Positions 23,505 to 34,600 of a stretch of DNA of 64,000 bases are shown here, piece after piece. The DNA is taken from assembly GCA_027625915.1 (NCBI GenBank), contig JANTQA010000057.1:7626001-7690000 (forward strand), given 5' to 3'. The notes under the pieces are model-generated. The model saw only the letters and a list, made by a program, of their open reading frames with translations, had not been told where the DNA came from and ran no database searches. The translations under genes and the position numbers were made by a program. This DNA comes from Anaeramoeba flamelloides (lineage: Eukaryota > Metamonada > Anaeramoebidae). Numbering within the stretch: position 1 is the stretch's first letter; each line of letters starts with the position of its first letter.

Positions 23505-26500
23505 ATGATCCTTGTTCCAATTGCTTTTTGGAATCACCACAAACCACCAAAACATAAAATAACTTCGCTTTTTGTTGATAAAAAAGAAGAAACAATTGTG
23601 ACTGGATCAAGACACGGAGAAATATTGATCTGGAAGCGTAAAATAGAAAATTTTAAAATCAAATTCCAGCCACAATCCATAATATATGGTCACAAAACAC
23701 AAGTAACAGCAATAACAAAGGTCTTTGATGACGATCATAAGACTGCTGTTTCTGGTATGATTAAAATTCCTAAAGATGCTTCTTTTTTTCCTTTTGATTT
23801 TGGATTTAACTTTTTATTTTTTTTTTTTTTGTTTTTTTCAATTTGTTTCGATGCTCTTTTAAATTCTTAGTTTCAATTGACGGAACCTTACTTCATTTCA
23901 AACTTGATGATGGGTTGTGCTTGAACAAATGTGAAAGAATTTTTACTTGCAAGCCAAGAGTGATTCTTTGTCATGAGAAAGACTCATCCATTTTAATTGC
24001 ATCAGGAATGACCAATTACATTGAAATTGTCGATTTAACAACTTTTGAAATAATTCAACGTTTATATGGCCACGACTCTTGGGTATCAGATATTGCACTT
24101 TGCTCTTTTAGAAACGAAAAAGGTTTGTTAAATTTTCTCTTCATTTCCTAAATCCTTGCTGTGCTTGTTTTTTTTTTATTCTTCAAACCATGAAACCAAA
24201 ATATTTAAAAAAGAAATTTAGTCTCTATCTCCTTCGTTACAACAGATTAGAAATTATTTGTGGATTTTCAAATTGAATTTTCACAACACAAATGTCATTA
24301 GATTTTATTGGAAACTCAAAAATAATCATAGAAATTAAAAAGGCAAGTTTCTTTGATTTCATTTTTTAGCTTGTGAACTCGACTCAAATAATTTCATTTC
24401 AGAACCAACCTTTCTTATTGTTGCTTGCTTTTTCGAAATTTTTCGAATAAAAGAACAAAAAAATCAGATCTGTATTCACAAAAACCTCTAATAAATGGAA
24501 AAACAAACTCACAAAACGCTTTTTCCAAGAAAAATATATTTTGGTTGGATCGTCTTTTATTTAGGTACCCAAGATTGATTCTAATTCAATAAAAAAAGAA
24601 ATTTTGTTTTGAAGAACAATTTTTGGTAGAACTAAATCAATGGCATTTATTTTTAAAGAATTAATTTTCACTCCAAAGCAAATCTCGATTTTTCTTGAAT
24701 TGTATTATTCTCTTAAAACAACATTATAATGATTTTTAGATACTTTAAAGAAAATGCATACCATACTGAATGTTTAACCCAATTAGATCGAAACGAAATA
24801 GAATACTGGCATTTGGATTATAAATGGGATAAATTTTACTCATTATCCTATGTCACATTGAAAAATTCTTCCGTTAAGGATTCTTAGTTCACCCAATGTA
24901 CACCATAAAAAAAGAACCAAACAAAAAAATAGAGCGAACACAAATCCCAATCTATTCCTTTGGAAATATCTTATTTGAGTATAAAAGTAGAAATGAAAAG
25001 GAAGACAAAACTTTTTCCCATTTATTATTCAAATACCAGTATCGAAAATTTTAGGGTATTTGTTTTGCAATGAATTATAAAAAAAATGAAAATTTGAACT
25101 GATGATTTACAAAAAGCTTTTTTTTCAATAAAATATTATCAAAAAATATCAAATTTGATTTGTTTTATAAAATAAAGAAGATTCGATTGAAATAATTCAT
25201 AAAATATTATCTTTTTTTTGAAAAAAAAAGTCACAAAAACCACAGAAATTATAGGAGCCATAGAAATTATAGAAACCACAGAAATAACAAAAAAAACAGA
25301 AATCAACATGTAGAAAAAAAAATTTTTTTAAGTGCATTGGATTTGTTTTAATCTTAATGGCTTGGTTTTCTCTCAAAAATTCAATATGTTCTTTGAATTT
25401 TTTTTTTTTTTCTTTTAAATCTTAATTTTTGAGACATTTATTTATTGAGAAAAAGGAGTAATTCAAGTAAATTTATCAAAATAAAAAAGAGAAGAAGAAA
25501 AATCATTAAAATATTATAATAAAAAAATAATAATATCATTTACATGACTAAATTAAAAAAAAAAAAACGCAATTATATTTCCCAGAATTTAAAAGAATTG
25601 ATAAAAGTAAAGATTTTACTTGATTCTTTTAAATTCTGGAAAACCTCCGTTAGGTTTTTTTTAATTTGAGAAATAAAAAGATAATTTCTCAAAATTTGTC
25701 TTAATTTCTAAAATCAAAAAAAAAAAACAAGACACTCTACAGCACTCTACGAACTCTAAAATCCCAAAAAATTATTTAGGGATTGCGTTGAAGATTCCAA
25801 AATATGCTTATTATTCACTCAGAATAATGGGATTGATATGTCCTTTTTTCAAAACATATTAAAAAAATTATTATCCTTTAATATTATTGAAATATTAATT
25901 TTTTTGAATTCAGAAATCCATATTTTACGATTATTTTCGTATGCTGGGCAATTCCAGAGAATGAAAAAAAAAACACAATTTTTAGGATTTCTCTAAAAAA
26001 AAGTAAAAATGCAAATAAATTGGGTTTTTTATTCAATTTTCATTTTATTTTTTATTTAGATGAGCGAAAATTAGAAATTCTTTAGTTTTTTTTCATTTTT
26101 TTTCTCAAATTCCACTTCATTTTTATGGTATTATGGAGATAAATGTGTCAACTTTTAAATTTTCTTTCTTTCTTTCTTTTCAATATTCATCATAATGAAC
26201 TTTAAAATGATTATTCCCCCCCTAAGAAATCATTTGATATCGCCCGTCACCGATCATTTTGCCAATTGAATTATTCTCTGGTATAACCATTAAATTAATT
26301 TCAAAATAAATGAATTTAATTTCAAAGAAATATTTGGAATTTATTACTCAATTGATCCATCTTTTAATAATTTCAATAAATAATAATTTCAACAAAAACA
26401 AAAATAATTAAAATATTTTACATACAACATACTAATGAATTCATAAATATTACTATTTTTCATATGTATATTTCAAAATAGATACCCCATCTGTTCTTCT

Positions 26501-29500
26501 TTCACTTGAAGAAAGTGGAAGGATGTCATATTGGAAGTTGCCTTCTGTCCAAGAAATGAGGGAAAATGAAATACCACTACTACCTAATGATTCTGTTTTT
26601 CAAAGAAAAACTTTTTTATTATCTGATATTATTTCAATTTCCTTTTCACCAAATGGATTTATGATTCTCCTTGTAAGTGAAGAAAAAATTCAATTATATG
26701 ACACAAGAGGCAGCCACGTATTATATTCTTTTATTGCGAATAAAAAAAAAAATGAAAAATGGAGAGGAGCAAAGTTTTTGGATGATCGGCATTTATTAGT
26801 TATGTTAAAGTCTGGAATTAGTAAAATTTATCAATTACCTGATTATTTAAAACAAAAAAACTTGTTATTAATTAAAGATGTCTTTGGAAGAACACCAAAA
26901 CCTCTCAGAAAAAAAAACGAAAAAAAAATCAAAACAACTCAAAACAAAAAATACTGTTTCGATTTAAATGTATTTAACGAACAATCCAATCCAATATATT
27001 TATGTTCTTTAGAAAAGGGCGAAAATTCTATTGGCCAATTTTCAGAATTAATGTCACATAATTTTTCGTCACCAAAATATGATTCTGTAAATGATTTAAT
27101 TGTAGAAGGAACGATAGAGGGTGAATTAGTGATTTGGTCTTTAAAAGAAATTAAAAAAATGTTAACCAAAGCAAAAAAAAATACTCAAGAAATTAATAAT
27201 AAATTTGGCAATGAACAAAAAAATGAGAATAGTGATCAAGTTTTCAAAGAAAATGAATTAAAAAAAAAGAATAATGAGAAAAAAGAATTAGAAAATGTAA
27301 AAAAAGAAGAAAATGAAAAAGAAGAAGAAAATCAAAATGAAGAAGAAAAAGAAAACCAAAAAGAAAACGAAAAAGAATCAGAAAAAGAAAAAGAATCAGA
27401 AAACGAAAACGAAAACGAAAAAGAAAACGAAAGGGAAAAAGAAAACGAAAAAGAATCAGAGAAAGAATCAGAAATAGAAAAAGAAAAAGAAAAAGAAAAA
27501 GAAAAAGAATCAGAAAAAGAAAAAGAAAAAGAAAAAGAAAAAGAAAAAGAAAAAGAAAAAGAATCAGAAAAAGAAAAGGAAAAAGAAAAAGAAGAAGAAA
27601 AAGAAAAAGAATTATTTATAAAAAAAACAAAAGAAAAAAAAGAAGAAATTAAAATAGTAATAAAAAATAAAAAACAGAATTCTAATGAAATAACAATTTT
27701 CCCGACTATTTTAAACTCAATAAAAGAAGGGTGGGTAGATCCAATAAAAAATGAAAATCCATTCAATGAGAATAAAAAAAAAAAAAAAAAAAAAAATAAA
27801 AAAATCATTACATGCAGTGTAATTATTACTGATGAAAATGATTTCCCAAAATTTCTAGTTGATGGATATTCTAATGGGATTATTGAAATTAAGGAATTAC
27901 CAACAAAAAACATAAACATAAAAACCAAGAGATTAAATGGGCATTCGAAGGAAATTACTGCGATGATTGTCCATAAAATCAAAAATCCGTATTCTTCAAA
28001 AAAAAAGGAAAAAATAATGCTCATTTCTGCAAGTGAAGATTGCATTGTCAATATTTGGGAATTCCCAAAATGTAAAAAATTAAAAAGTTTTTATTTCCAT
28101 ACTCAGTCTGTTCGATTCCTCTTCCAGCCGCCCACGGAAAACAATCCGCTTTTCAATGACACCTTCTGTAGTATTGGTGAAGATAAATTAGTAGTTTTTT
28201 ATTCATTGGAAACTTTAAAAAAGATATATATATTTGGTGGCCACCCGTTTGAAATAAAGGGGCTATTGTGGAGCAATAAATGCGACCATTTATTGGTTAA
28301 GTGCTCAAATCAAACGATTTATGTTTGGAGCTTATTAAATGGCGAATTGGAAGCGAAAATAGGGGGCAAACTAAGTAGAATAGTTACCGGGACTACCAAC
28401 CGCAACCAATATTCCTTTACGAATGCCAAGGAAATTGAGAGTGAGTCATATACGCGAAGTACCTATCAGAGCTTTTTGCCGTACCAAACGTATGACACTA
28501 TTAAGGGGAGCAAGGCAGTTCAGTTATTTACCATTCGAACCCGAAGTAATAATTCGCCGATACCCGTCATTTTAATAAATATTAAATATTTTATTGAAAG
28601 CTTAAAAAATTCAAAGTTCGAAGAATTGCACCAATTTACTTCAATTGAGGGCCCAATAAAATATTTGTCGTATTTATTGCCCTGGGGGCTAGACCAGAGT
28701 ATAGATCAAGTTTCGAAGGAGGAATTAAGAGTTTTGCCACCCAACCCGAAAATCTCGTGTGGAATCGTCGGCAACTTTGGCACTATTACATTGTTTGTAC
28801 CAAAAGCCCAAAAAAGTTCTTCGATTAAATGGTCCATTTCTGAGGAAATTTCCTTTTTATACTCACTCTCATTGGTGTCTGTTGCAGAGGCCCTGAAACA
28901 CCACAATGTCACAGAATTCATAAATGCGGCATCTCACATTCAGACGTACCACGATGCCATTATGCCCGACCAAATACCAAATTATTTAAAGCCCTCTTTT
29001 GAATCCCTATGCTATTTTTGGCAGGACCCCTTTGAAGAGATCCAGAAATCCACTCGAAGAATTTTCAGTACAATACTGGACCGAATGTCGCATACGGAAA
29101 GAAGGGCCGTTGTTAACAAATGGTGGAACACTTTACAAAATACAACCTTGATCCAAAAAAAAAATACAAGTGCGCTCATCTTAGGGATAATAGGCTCAAC
29201 TTATCAAAAGTCCTTTAAAAAAAAAAAAATCATACAGCATGTCGTTAATAATTTGCTGTCTTTATTGAACACAATGGGGCCCAAGGGCGCAATGGCCACA
29301 ATAATCATTGGCAAGGGCTTCAAAACATGGAAAAATTTCCTGCCAGATCCAAATAGCTCATTGACCAGATTATATAAAATGACAAAATCGAATGACCCCT
29401 TGGTCTCGAGAACTTCCAAAAAAACTTTGCTGTTAATTGGGCAATTGGACCCCAAATTATTTTTAACCGTTTTGGGTGCAATCGTTTTAAACAGCCAGTA

Positions 29501-30089
29501 TTCGATCAAGGAACGGAAAAACGCCATTCGGCTAATTACAGAACTATTGAAAAAGGGGCCCGTGACTTTATACAACCATTTAGTATTACTCGCCAATATC
29601 CTGGTCAAATTTTTAGATCCCGAGAACCCCAATACCCGTAAGCAATTTCTGAATGTCGTCACCAGAGCGTTAGAAATTGCCGTGAAGGAATTCCCAATGA
29701 TCAACTTCCACCAGGACAGCCAAAGGCTGGCCGTTGGCATGGAAAACGGGGGCATTTCAATTTACGATCTCAGAACAACGACAATCGTGCAACAGCTGGA
29801 TAAGCATAAAAAGAGAATTAACGCGCTATGCTTTTCGAAAAATGGCAAGTTCTTGGCTTCATTCTCAGCACAGGAAAGTATCGTTCACGTTTTTCAAACT
29901 AGCTCTTCTTTTTTTGGTTTGCTAGGCGGATCAGGGAAATGTATAAAAACTTTTCGTTTGGAAATTGGCTTGAATCATTCGATGAGAAAGGCGAGAGACC
30001 TGTCTTTATTTAAAATTACCTGGACAAACTCTAATATGATATCATTATATTTTGACAAAACCTCCAGAATGAACTTTCGTTTGAAATAA
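23505..30089 (+). CDS. WDR7: WDR7 / rabconnectin-3 beta homologue (three exons)
   Basis: Joining 23,505-23,754, 23,871-24,122 and 26,482-30,089 gives 1,369 residues, near the length of animal WDR7 (about 1,490). WDR7 homologues work with DMXL/rabconnectin-3 alpha in V-ATPase assembly and vesicle acidification. The N-terminus MILVPIAFW matches the WDR7 start LVxPIVxWG. WD units follow (HKITSLFVDKKEETIVTGSR; YGHKTQVTAI), then a Lys/Glu/Ser low-complexity insert at about residues 387-568. After it come further WD units (GHSKEITAMI, SEDCIVNIWEF), a helical HEAT-like region, and the family's C-terminal WD pair (FHQDSQRLAVGMENGGISIY; INALCFSKNGKFLASF; CIKTFRL). Both joins are phase 1 and restore WD-like strands: TAVS-V-SIDGTLL and RNEK-D-TPSVLL. 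The Met at 23,505 was preferred because it starts the conserved segment. No frameshift was seen. Confidence 0.88.
23755..23870 (+). other. Intron 1 of the WDR7-like gene
   Basis: 116 bp, GTATGA...TTCTTAG, T-rich before the acceptor. Removal joins G+TT to a Val codon and restores a WD repeat. Confidence 0.85.
25450..25560 (+). repeat. Dispersed repeat R4, copy in intron 2
   Basis: Matches 52,140-52,290 in direct orientation and 5,930-6,075 in inverted orientation. The shared core is AAAGAGAAGAAGAAAAAT followed by an ATCATTT-CATGAC-like block. Confidence 0.5.
25570..25760. repeat. Palindromic repeat R3, copy in intron 2
   Basis: A near-perfect palindrome: CCAGAATTTAAAAGAAT (about 25,585) faces ATTCTTTTAAATTCTGG (about 25,623-25,639) across an AGTAAAGATTTTACT core. 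It is followed by AAAACCTCCGTTAGG, T-rich DNA, and the inverted partner of that arm. It ends in ACTCTAC-rich DNA (25,733-25,750). Confidence 0.6.
27300..27680 (+). repeat. GAAAAA-type coding repeat (Lys/Glu/Ser) inside the WDR7-like gene
   Basis: Dozens of GAAAAA units with interspersed GAATCA and GAAAAC encode KEKE, SEKE and NEKE runs. The tract keeps the frame and sits between WD groups. It is likely a disordered linker that varies in length. Confidence 0.85.
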
Positions 30090-30340
30090 TTCTTTAAATT
30101 AATATGTATATAAAACACTTTTTAAACTTTATATTTAATATTTTTCCGCTACTTACTTTTTCTTATTTTTTTTTTTCTTTGTTTGTTTTTTTGTTTTAAT
30201 CTTCCAATTTTAATAAAAAAAATTATAAAATTAATAATAACTTTTTAGAAATTTTATTTTATGAATCTTAAATCAAAGAATACACTGATTTTTGTTTTTT
30301 TTTTCAGAAATATTCTTAATTTTTTTTTTTTTTTGAAGAG
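30090..30340. other. 3' flank of the WDR7-like gene
   Basis: AT-rich, with several AATAAA-like words within 150 bp of the stop codon (for example near 30,211) that could serve polyadenylation. Nothing else seen. Confidence 0.35.
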
Positions 30341-30850
30341 AGGAAATTAAATTCTGGAAAACCTAGATACTTGACGGCATTTTTCGTTAGGTTTTTCTTA
30401 ATTTTTGAAATAAAACCCAAAATTTATCATAATTTCGGTTTATTTCTCAAATTAAAAAAAAAACTGCCGTTATCTTTTCCAGAATTTACAAGGATAGAGT
30501 AAAATCTTTAATTTTCCTCTATTCTTTTGAATTCTGGAAAAGCTAGGCACGTGACAGCACTTGACAGAACTTAACGGCACTTAACGGCACTTTTCGTGAA
30601 GTTTTCTTGTGTTTTCTGCATATTTTGAAGTGTTCTAGGTTTTTTTTTTACTTTTTGAAATAAACAGAAAATTTTAATAAATTTTCGGTTTATTTCAAAA
30701 ATTAAAAAAAACCTAACGAAAATCAATATATTTGACAGATAAAAGAGAAAACTGCAAGAAAAATGTCATTAGGTTTTTTTTTAATTTTTAAAATAAAAAA
30801 AAACTAGTTACTCTACAACACTCCACATTAGGTTTTTTTTTTAATTTAAG
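30340..30850. repeat. Palindromic repeat R3 cluster, nested modules
   Basis: Two palindromic modules are interleaved several times. Module A is GTTAGGTTTTT-x-TTAATTTTTGAAATAAA facing TTTATTTCAAAAATTAAAAAA-CCTAAC. Module B is CCAGAATTTA...AGAG...CTCTATTCTTTTGAATTCTGG. Between them lies a small tandem run of ACTTGAC/ACTTAACGGC units (about 30,547-30,592). No coding capacity. It would fold into nested hairpins as RNA or single-stranded DNA. Confidence 0.65.
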
Positions 30851-32095
30851 TAAGTGTGTACATTTTACCATTTTTCAAAATGTTAATTATGTGACCCTTA
30901 CTGAAATATTTTTTTTTTATTGTCACCCGTTATTGAAACTTTGAAACCAAAATACCATCAACTACTCTATTAGTGAAAAGAAAGCGAACCTAAAGTAATT
31001 GAGAATTGAATCTTTTATTTTTCGATTTTTAGAACATTTTTTTTTTTTCATTACATTTTTGGTTATATTAAAATTGGTTTTCGATCTCGAAAATGTTTAT
31101 AAGGGTGATTGAAATTAATCAAGAGTAAACCAAAAAATAAACCCGAAAAAGGTGGTATTTGAAACAATAATTTACCTTCCGGAGAACAAACGAGAAAGAT
31201 CACCGATCCAATATAAAGTTCTAAAAATCAAGGATGAATAAAAAAAAAAATCAACCAAAACCTATTTATGAAGATTTGTTTTCTTTTTCTTCTTAATTCA
31301 TATGTTTCCATCCAATTTATAACCTTGAATTTCTCACCTTATTACTATTAATTATTTATTTTACAAAAGAATTTTTTTATAAATTTGTTTTTAGGAATTC
31401 TGTTTTAAAATCTTTTTATCAAGCCAGAACAAAACATTAGAATACTATTTCAAAAATTAAAATAAATGACTCAAATTTTAGGAATAAAAATAATTTGATA
31501 AAATATTCAACTTAAAATAAAAGAAAAGATTTAGATAAAATTTCAATGATTTTCAGAATTATTTTTAGTTTGCTGATTAAAGAGGAAAAAAAATAATTAT
31601 AAAATCAAATCAATTTGTCCAAGAAATCTTTATTTCTGAAGATCAATTTAAAAAGAATCCTATTTTCTGAACCAGATCTAGAATTAGATGAATTAAATGA
31701 AAAAAGGATTTGTAAATTCATTTTGTAAATTCTTTAGAAATTTAAAGTAATTTATTTCTAAAATATTAAACAAAAAAAAAAGTTATTTTGATGAAGAATT
31801 AAAAATAAAACCAAATTAAAAATTGTTAAGTAATTTTATTTAAATGTTACCGATAAGATCAAGAAATAAAGGATTTTTTATTTATTTTTTCTTGATCAAT
31901 TTTTTTAATTTTTTTGATTTTAATTTTTTTTGTTGGTATGAAAATATCTATTACTAGGAGATCTGGCTCTCTTGTATTTATTAAAATATCAATTTCCTAG
32001 GTAAAGTAAATGTTTGAGTAATTCAGTTTCACATTAATGGGGGTACTAAAAATTTGAAAAGTGTAGTTACTTCCTTAAAGAATAAATGGAAAAGT
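30851..32095. other. AT-rich intergenic DNA, nothing recognised
   Basis: No gene, RNA or repeat boundary that I can support. Confidence 0.5.
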
Positions 32096-32099
32096 AAAT

Positions 32100-32260
32100 A
32101 CAATTTTGGTTCATTTCAAAAATTAAAAAAACATAGGTACTTTTCCCAAAATTTAAAAGAATAGAGAAAAATCAAAGATTTTTTAAATTCTATCAAATTT
32201 AAAACAAAATATTCCCTCTAGGGCGCCTCACTACAATCCAGAACACTCGAAATAATTGCC
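32100..32260. repeat. Palindromic repeat R3, diverged copy
   Basis: Shares TTTCAAAAATTAAAAAAACA-TAGG, then CCCAAAATTTAAAAGAATAGAG and an AAAATCAAAGATTTT core with the copies at 25.6 and 30.4 kb. It ends in GC-richer DNA (GGGCGCCTCACTACA at 32,221). Confidence 0.5.
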
Positions 32261-34477
32261 TAATTTCTAAATTTTTGTTTCGAAATTTCAATAGATAATC
32301 ATAAAAAACTTAATCATTAACCAATAACAAAATAAATAATGATTATCTATTTTGAATAATCTCAAATATATTATTCCTTAGTTATTATTAATTTAAATCA
32401 ATTTTAAAAAATAAAAGATTCAAGTTATTTTATAAAATAGGCAAGTCCAATAAAAAATAATTGATATCTTCAATAATATCTAATTTGAAATATTTTTTGT
32501 ATAAATTGCAAGATTTGTTTTTTCAAAAAATTGAAGAAAACATTATATTTAAATAGTTACTTAGAACAAATAAAGGAAAATATCAAATTATTGGTTTACA
32601 AGAGTTTATCATATTGTATCTTTATAATCCAATATACTGAAAATTTATTTTTATTTTTATTATAGTTTAGATATTAGGTTTATATTTTGATTTCAAAAAC
32701 CGTTCGAAAAATAGAAAATTTCCAGTATTTGATAAAATTTAGAAAAAAATAAGTCAAATTCTGTTAATTTTGAAATAAATATTCAATCAAGGATATATTT
32801 TCATAAAGTAAAATGTTTATTATTGTTTTAGGTTACTTTAAATTCTTAAAAATGATTTTTATTTTGAAGAAATTTGATCAAAAAATTACAAATTTCTAAG
32901 TTAAACAGTAAAAAAAAAAACAAAATAAAAAAAAAATTCAATTTATTTATGAATCAAACTTAAAAAAAATGACTTGGATTTTTATGTATATGTTCAAAAT
33001 TAAAAACATTTCAAACTTGTAAAAGTAACTAAAAACAATATTAAGAACAACACTAAGAATTGTTTTGTGTTTATATAATTGGAATGTAAATTATAAAATA
33101 TTTAAAATTACATTTTTAGAGGGTCAAAGGTATGTAAAAATCTGTAAATTTTTGAGATTGTGGAAAATTTCACATTTTTATGTAAAAGATCTTCAAAGTG
33201 TACAACATTAGACTGAGATTATTAAACTCCATCAAGGCATTTTTTTTTTTTATCAAGAATTTCGCTGTTATTGTTCTGAAAACATATTCCTTAATTCAAA
33301 CTAAAATAAAAAAAAATATAATTTTTTTGAGAAATAAAAGGTTGAGTTTTTTGGTTAACATCTCTTAAGATTAAAAAAAGGAAGAGACAGAGGAATAGAA
33401 AAAAATGTGAATTTTCTCTTGATCGTAATTAACCAGCTATGTTTTTTATTAAAAAATATATATAACAAAAGGTGTTTTTATTGGTTAGTGTTATTCATTT
33501 TGAGGGTTTAAAGTGGGTGTGGAAAATAAATTTTTAAAAAATGTTGAAATTTCAAACAAGTTTATATTTTCATTGAGAGTAATTACTTTTAATACTTTTA
33601 TTAAATATTATAAATTTATCTAGCTTTAATGATCTAAAAAAAATGAATAAAAAAAACTAAAAGAATTTTTTCTATTTTTTTTTTTTTTTATTAATTATAA
33701 TTTATCAAAGATCCTCATCATTTCAACAAATAATAACCAAAACAATTTAACTCATTTTTTCGACAACAATCAAAATGCCATTCTTTCTGGGTGTTATAAA
33801 TATCACTCTATTAAAAAAATATATGCTTATTTTCTCAACTTCCCACAAATAATATTAGGGATATCTCAAATTTTATATGAAAAAATTGACCAAATACAAA
33901 AAAACAAAAAAACTTTCAAAAATTAAATTTCCAAAATCAAATACACTAGTATCAACATAGGAAATGAAAAATTAATTAAGGACTATCCATATTATAGGCT
34001 CTGGGAAAATTAATTGAAATACTTGAAGGGATTAAAATTATTTAAAGTGGATAAATTAAACCAAAGTACCAATTTTGGATTACTGACTACAATTAAAAAA
34101 ATTATTTTAAAAGAACAAAAAAATTAAAGAACATAAAATAAATTTAAAATCTTTTTTTTTTTTTGATATTGCTCTTTATTCAAAACAAAATATTTTCAAG
34201 TATATGGTATGTTTGAAATAAAATATCTGGTGTTTAAAAATAATATAGATGGGTCTTTTCAGATGAAATTTTGATTTCCAAAATTTTGACTTTGTAATGT
34301 CGATAATAAAAGTATTTCGACCAAATTCAAAATTTTCAAAAACAAAACCTAAATTTGACAATTTGAACCAGATTCTTGACTCAAATTTCCTCAAAGTCAA
34401 TAAAAATTATGTCGCACATAAAAAGTAATCTTCACAGATCATTTTGTGTTCATAGTACTTGAAGAGTAAAAAACAAA
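32261..34477. other. AT-rich intergenic DNA, nothing recognised
   Basis: No supported gene. A minus-strand frame at 34,176-34,400 is Phe/Lys/Ile-rich with no recognisable domain. Confidence 0.5.
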
Positions 34478-34545
34478 ACTAACATTAAAAAAAATATTCA
34501 TTTTTATTTGTTGAGTGATAAAACAATAAAAGACAAAGCATCAAT
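34478..34545 (-). other. 3' UTR/poly(A) region of CADG copy 2
   Basis: Nearly identical to 9,570-9,640. The minus strand carries AATAAA (complement of 34,503-34,508) about 95 nt after the stop codon. Confidence 0.55.
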
Positions 34546-34600
34546 TGTTAAAAATAAAAAAAAAAAAAAAAGATTAAAAAACAAAAATAAAAAACGAGAT

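Larger units (their letters stand above)
24123..26481 (+). other. Intron 2 of the WDR7-like gene, unusually long
   Basis: 2,359 bp, from GTTTGT to a TAG acceptor, twenty times longer than intron 1. Removal joins G+AT to an Asp codon in frame. It holds copies of dispersed repeats R4 (25,450-25,560) and R3 (25,570-25,760), a GC-raised open stretch at 24,729-24,887, and a C run with GC-richer DNA near 26,215-26,260. It may have grown by insertion of repeats. Confidence 0.7.

Noticed and set aside
27332-28051. Minus-strand 239-codon frame with long Phe-Ser repeats
   Set aside because: It is the antisense of the Lys/Glu repeat and flanks in the WDR7-like gene; GAAAAA units read backwards give TTTTTC/Ser-Phe codons without stops.
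29204-29755. Minus-strand 183-codon frame
   Set aside because: Lies wholly antisense to the conserved C-terminal part of the WDR7-like protein and has no recognisable domain.
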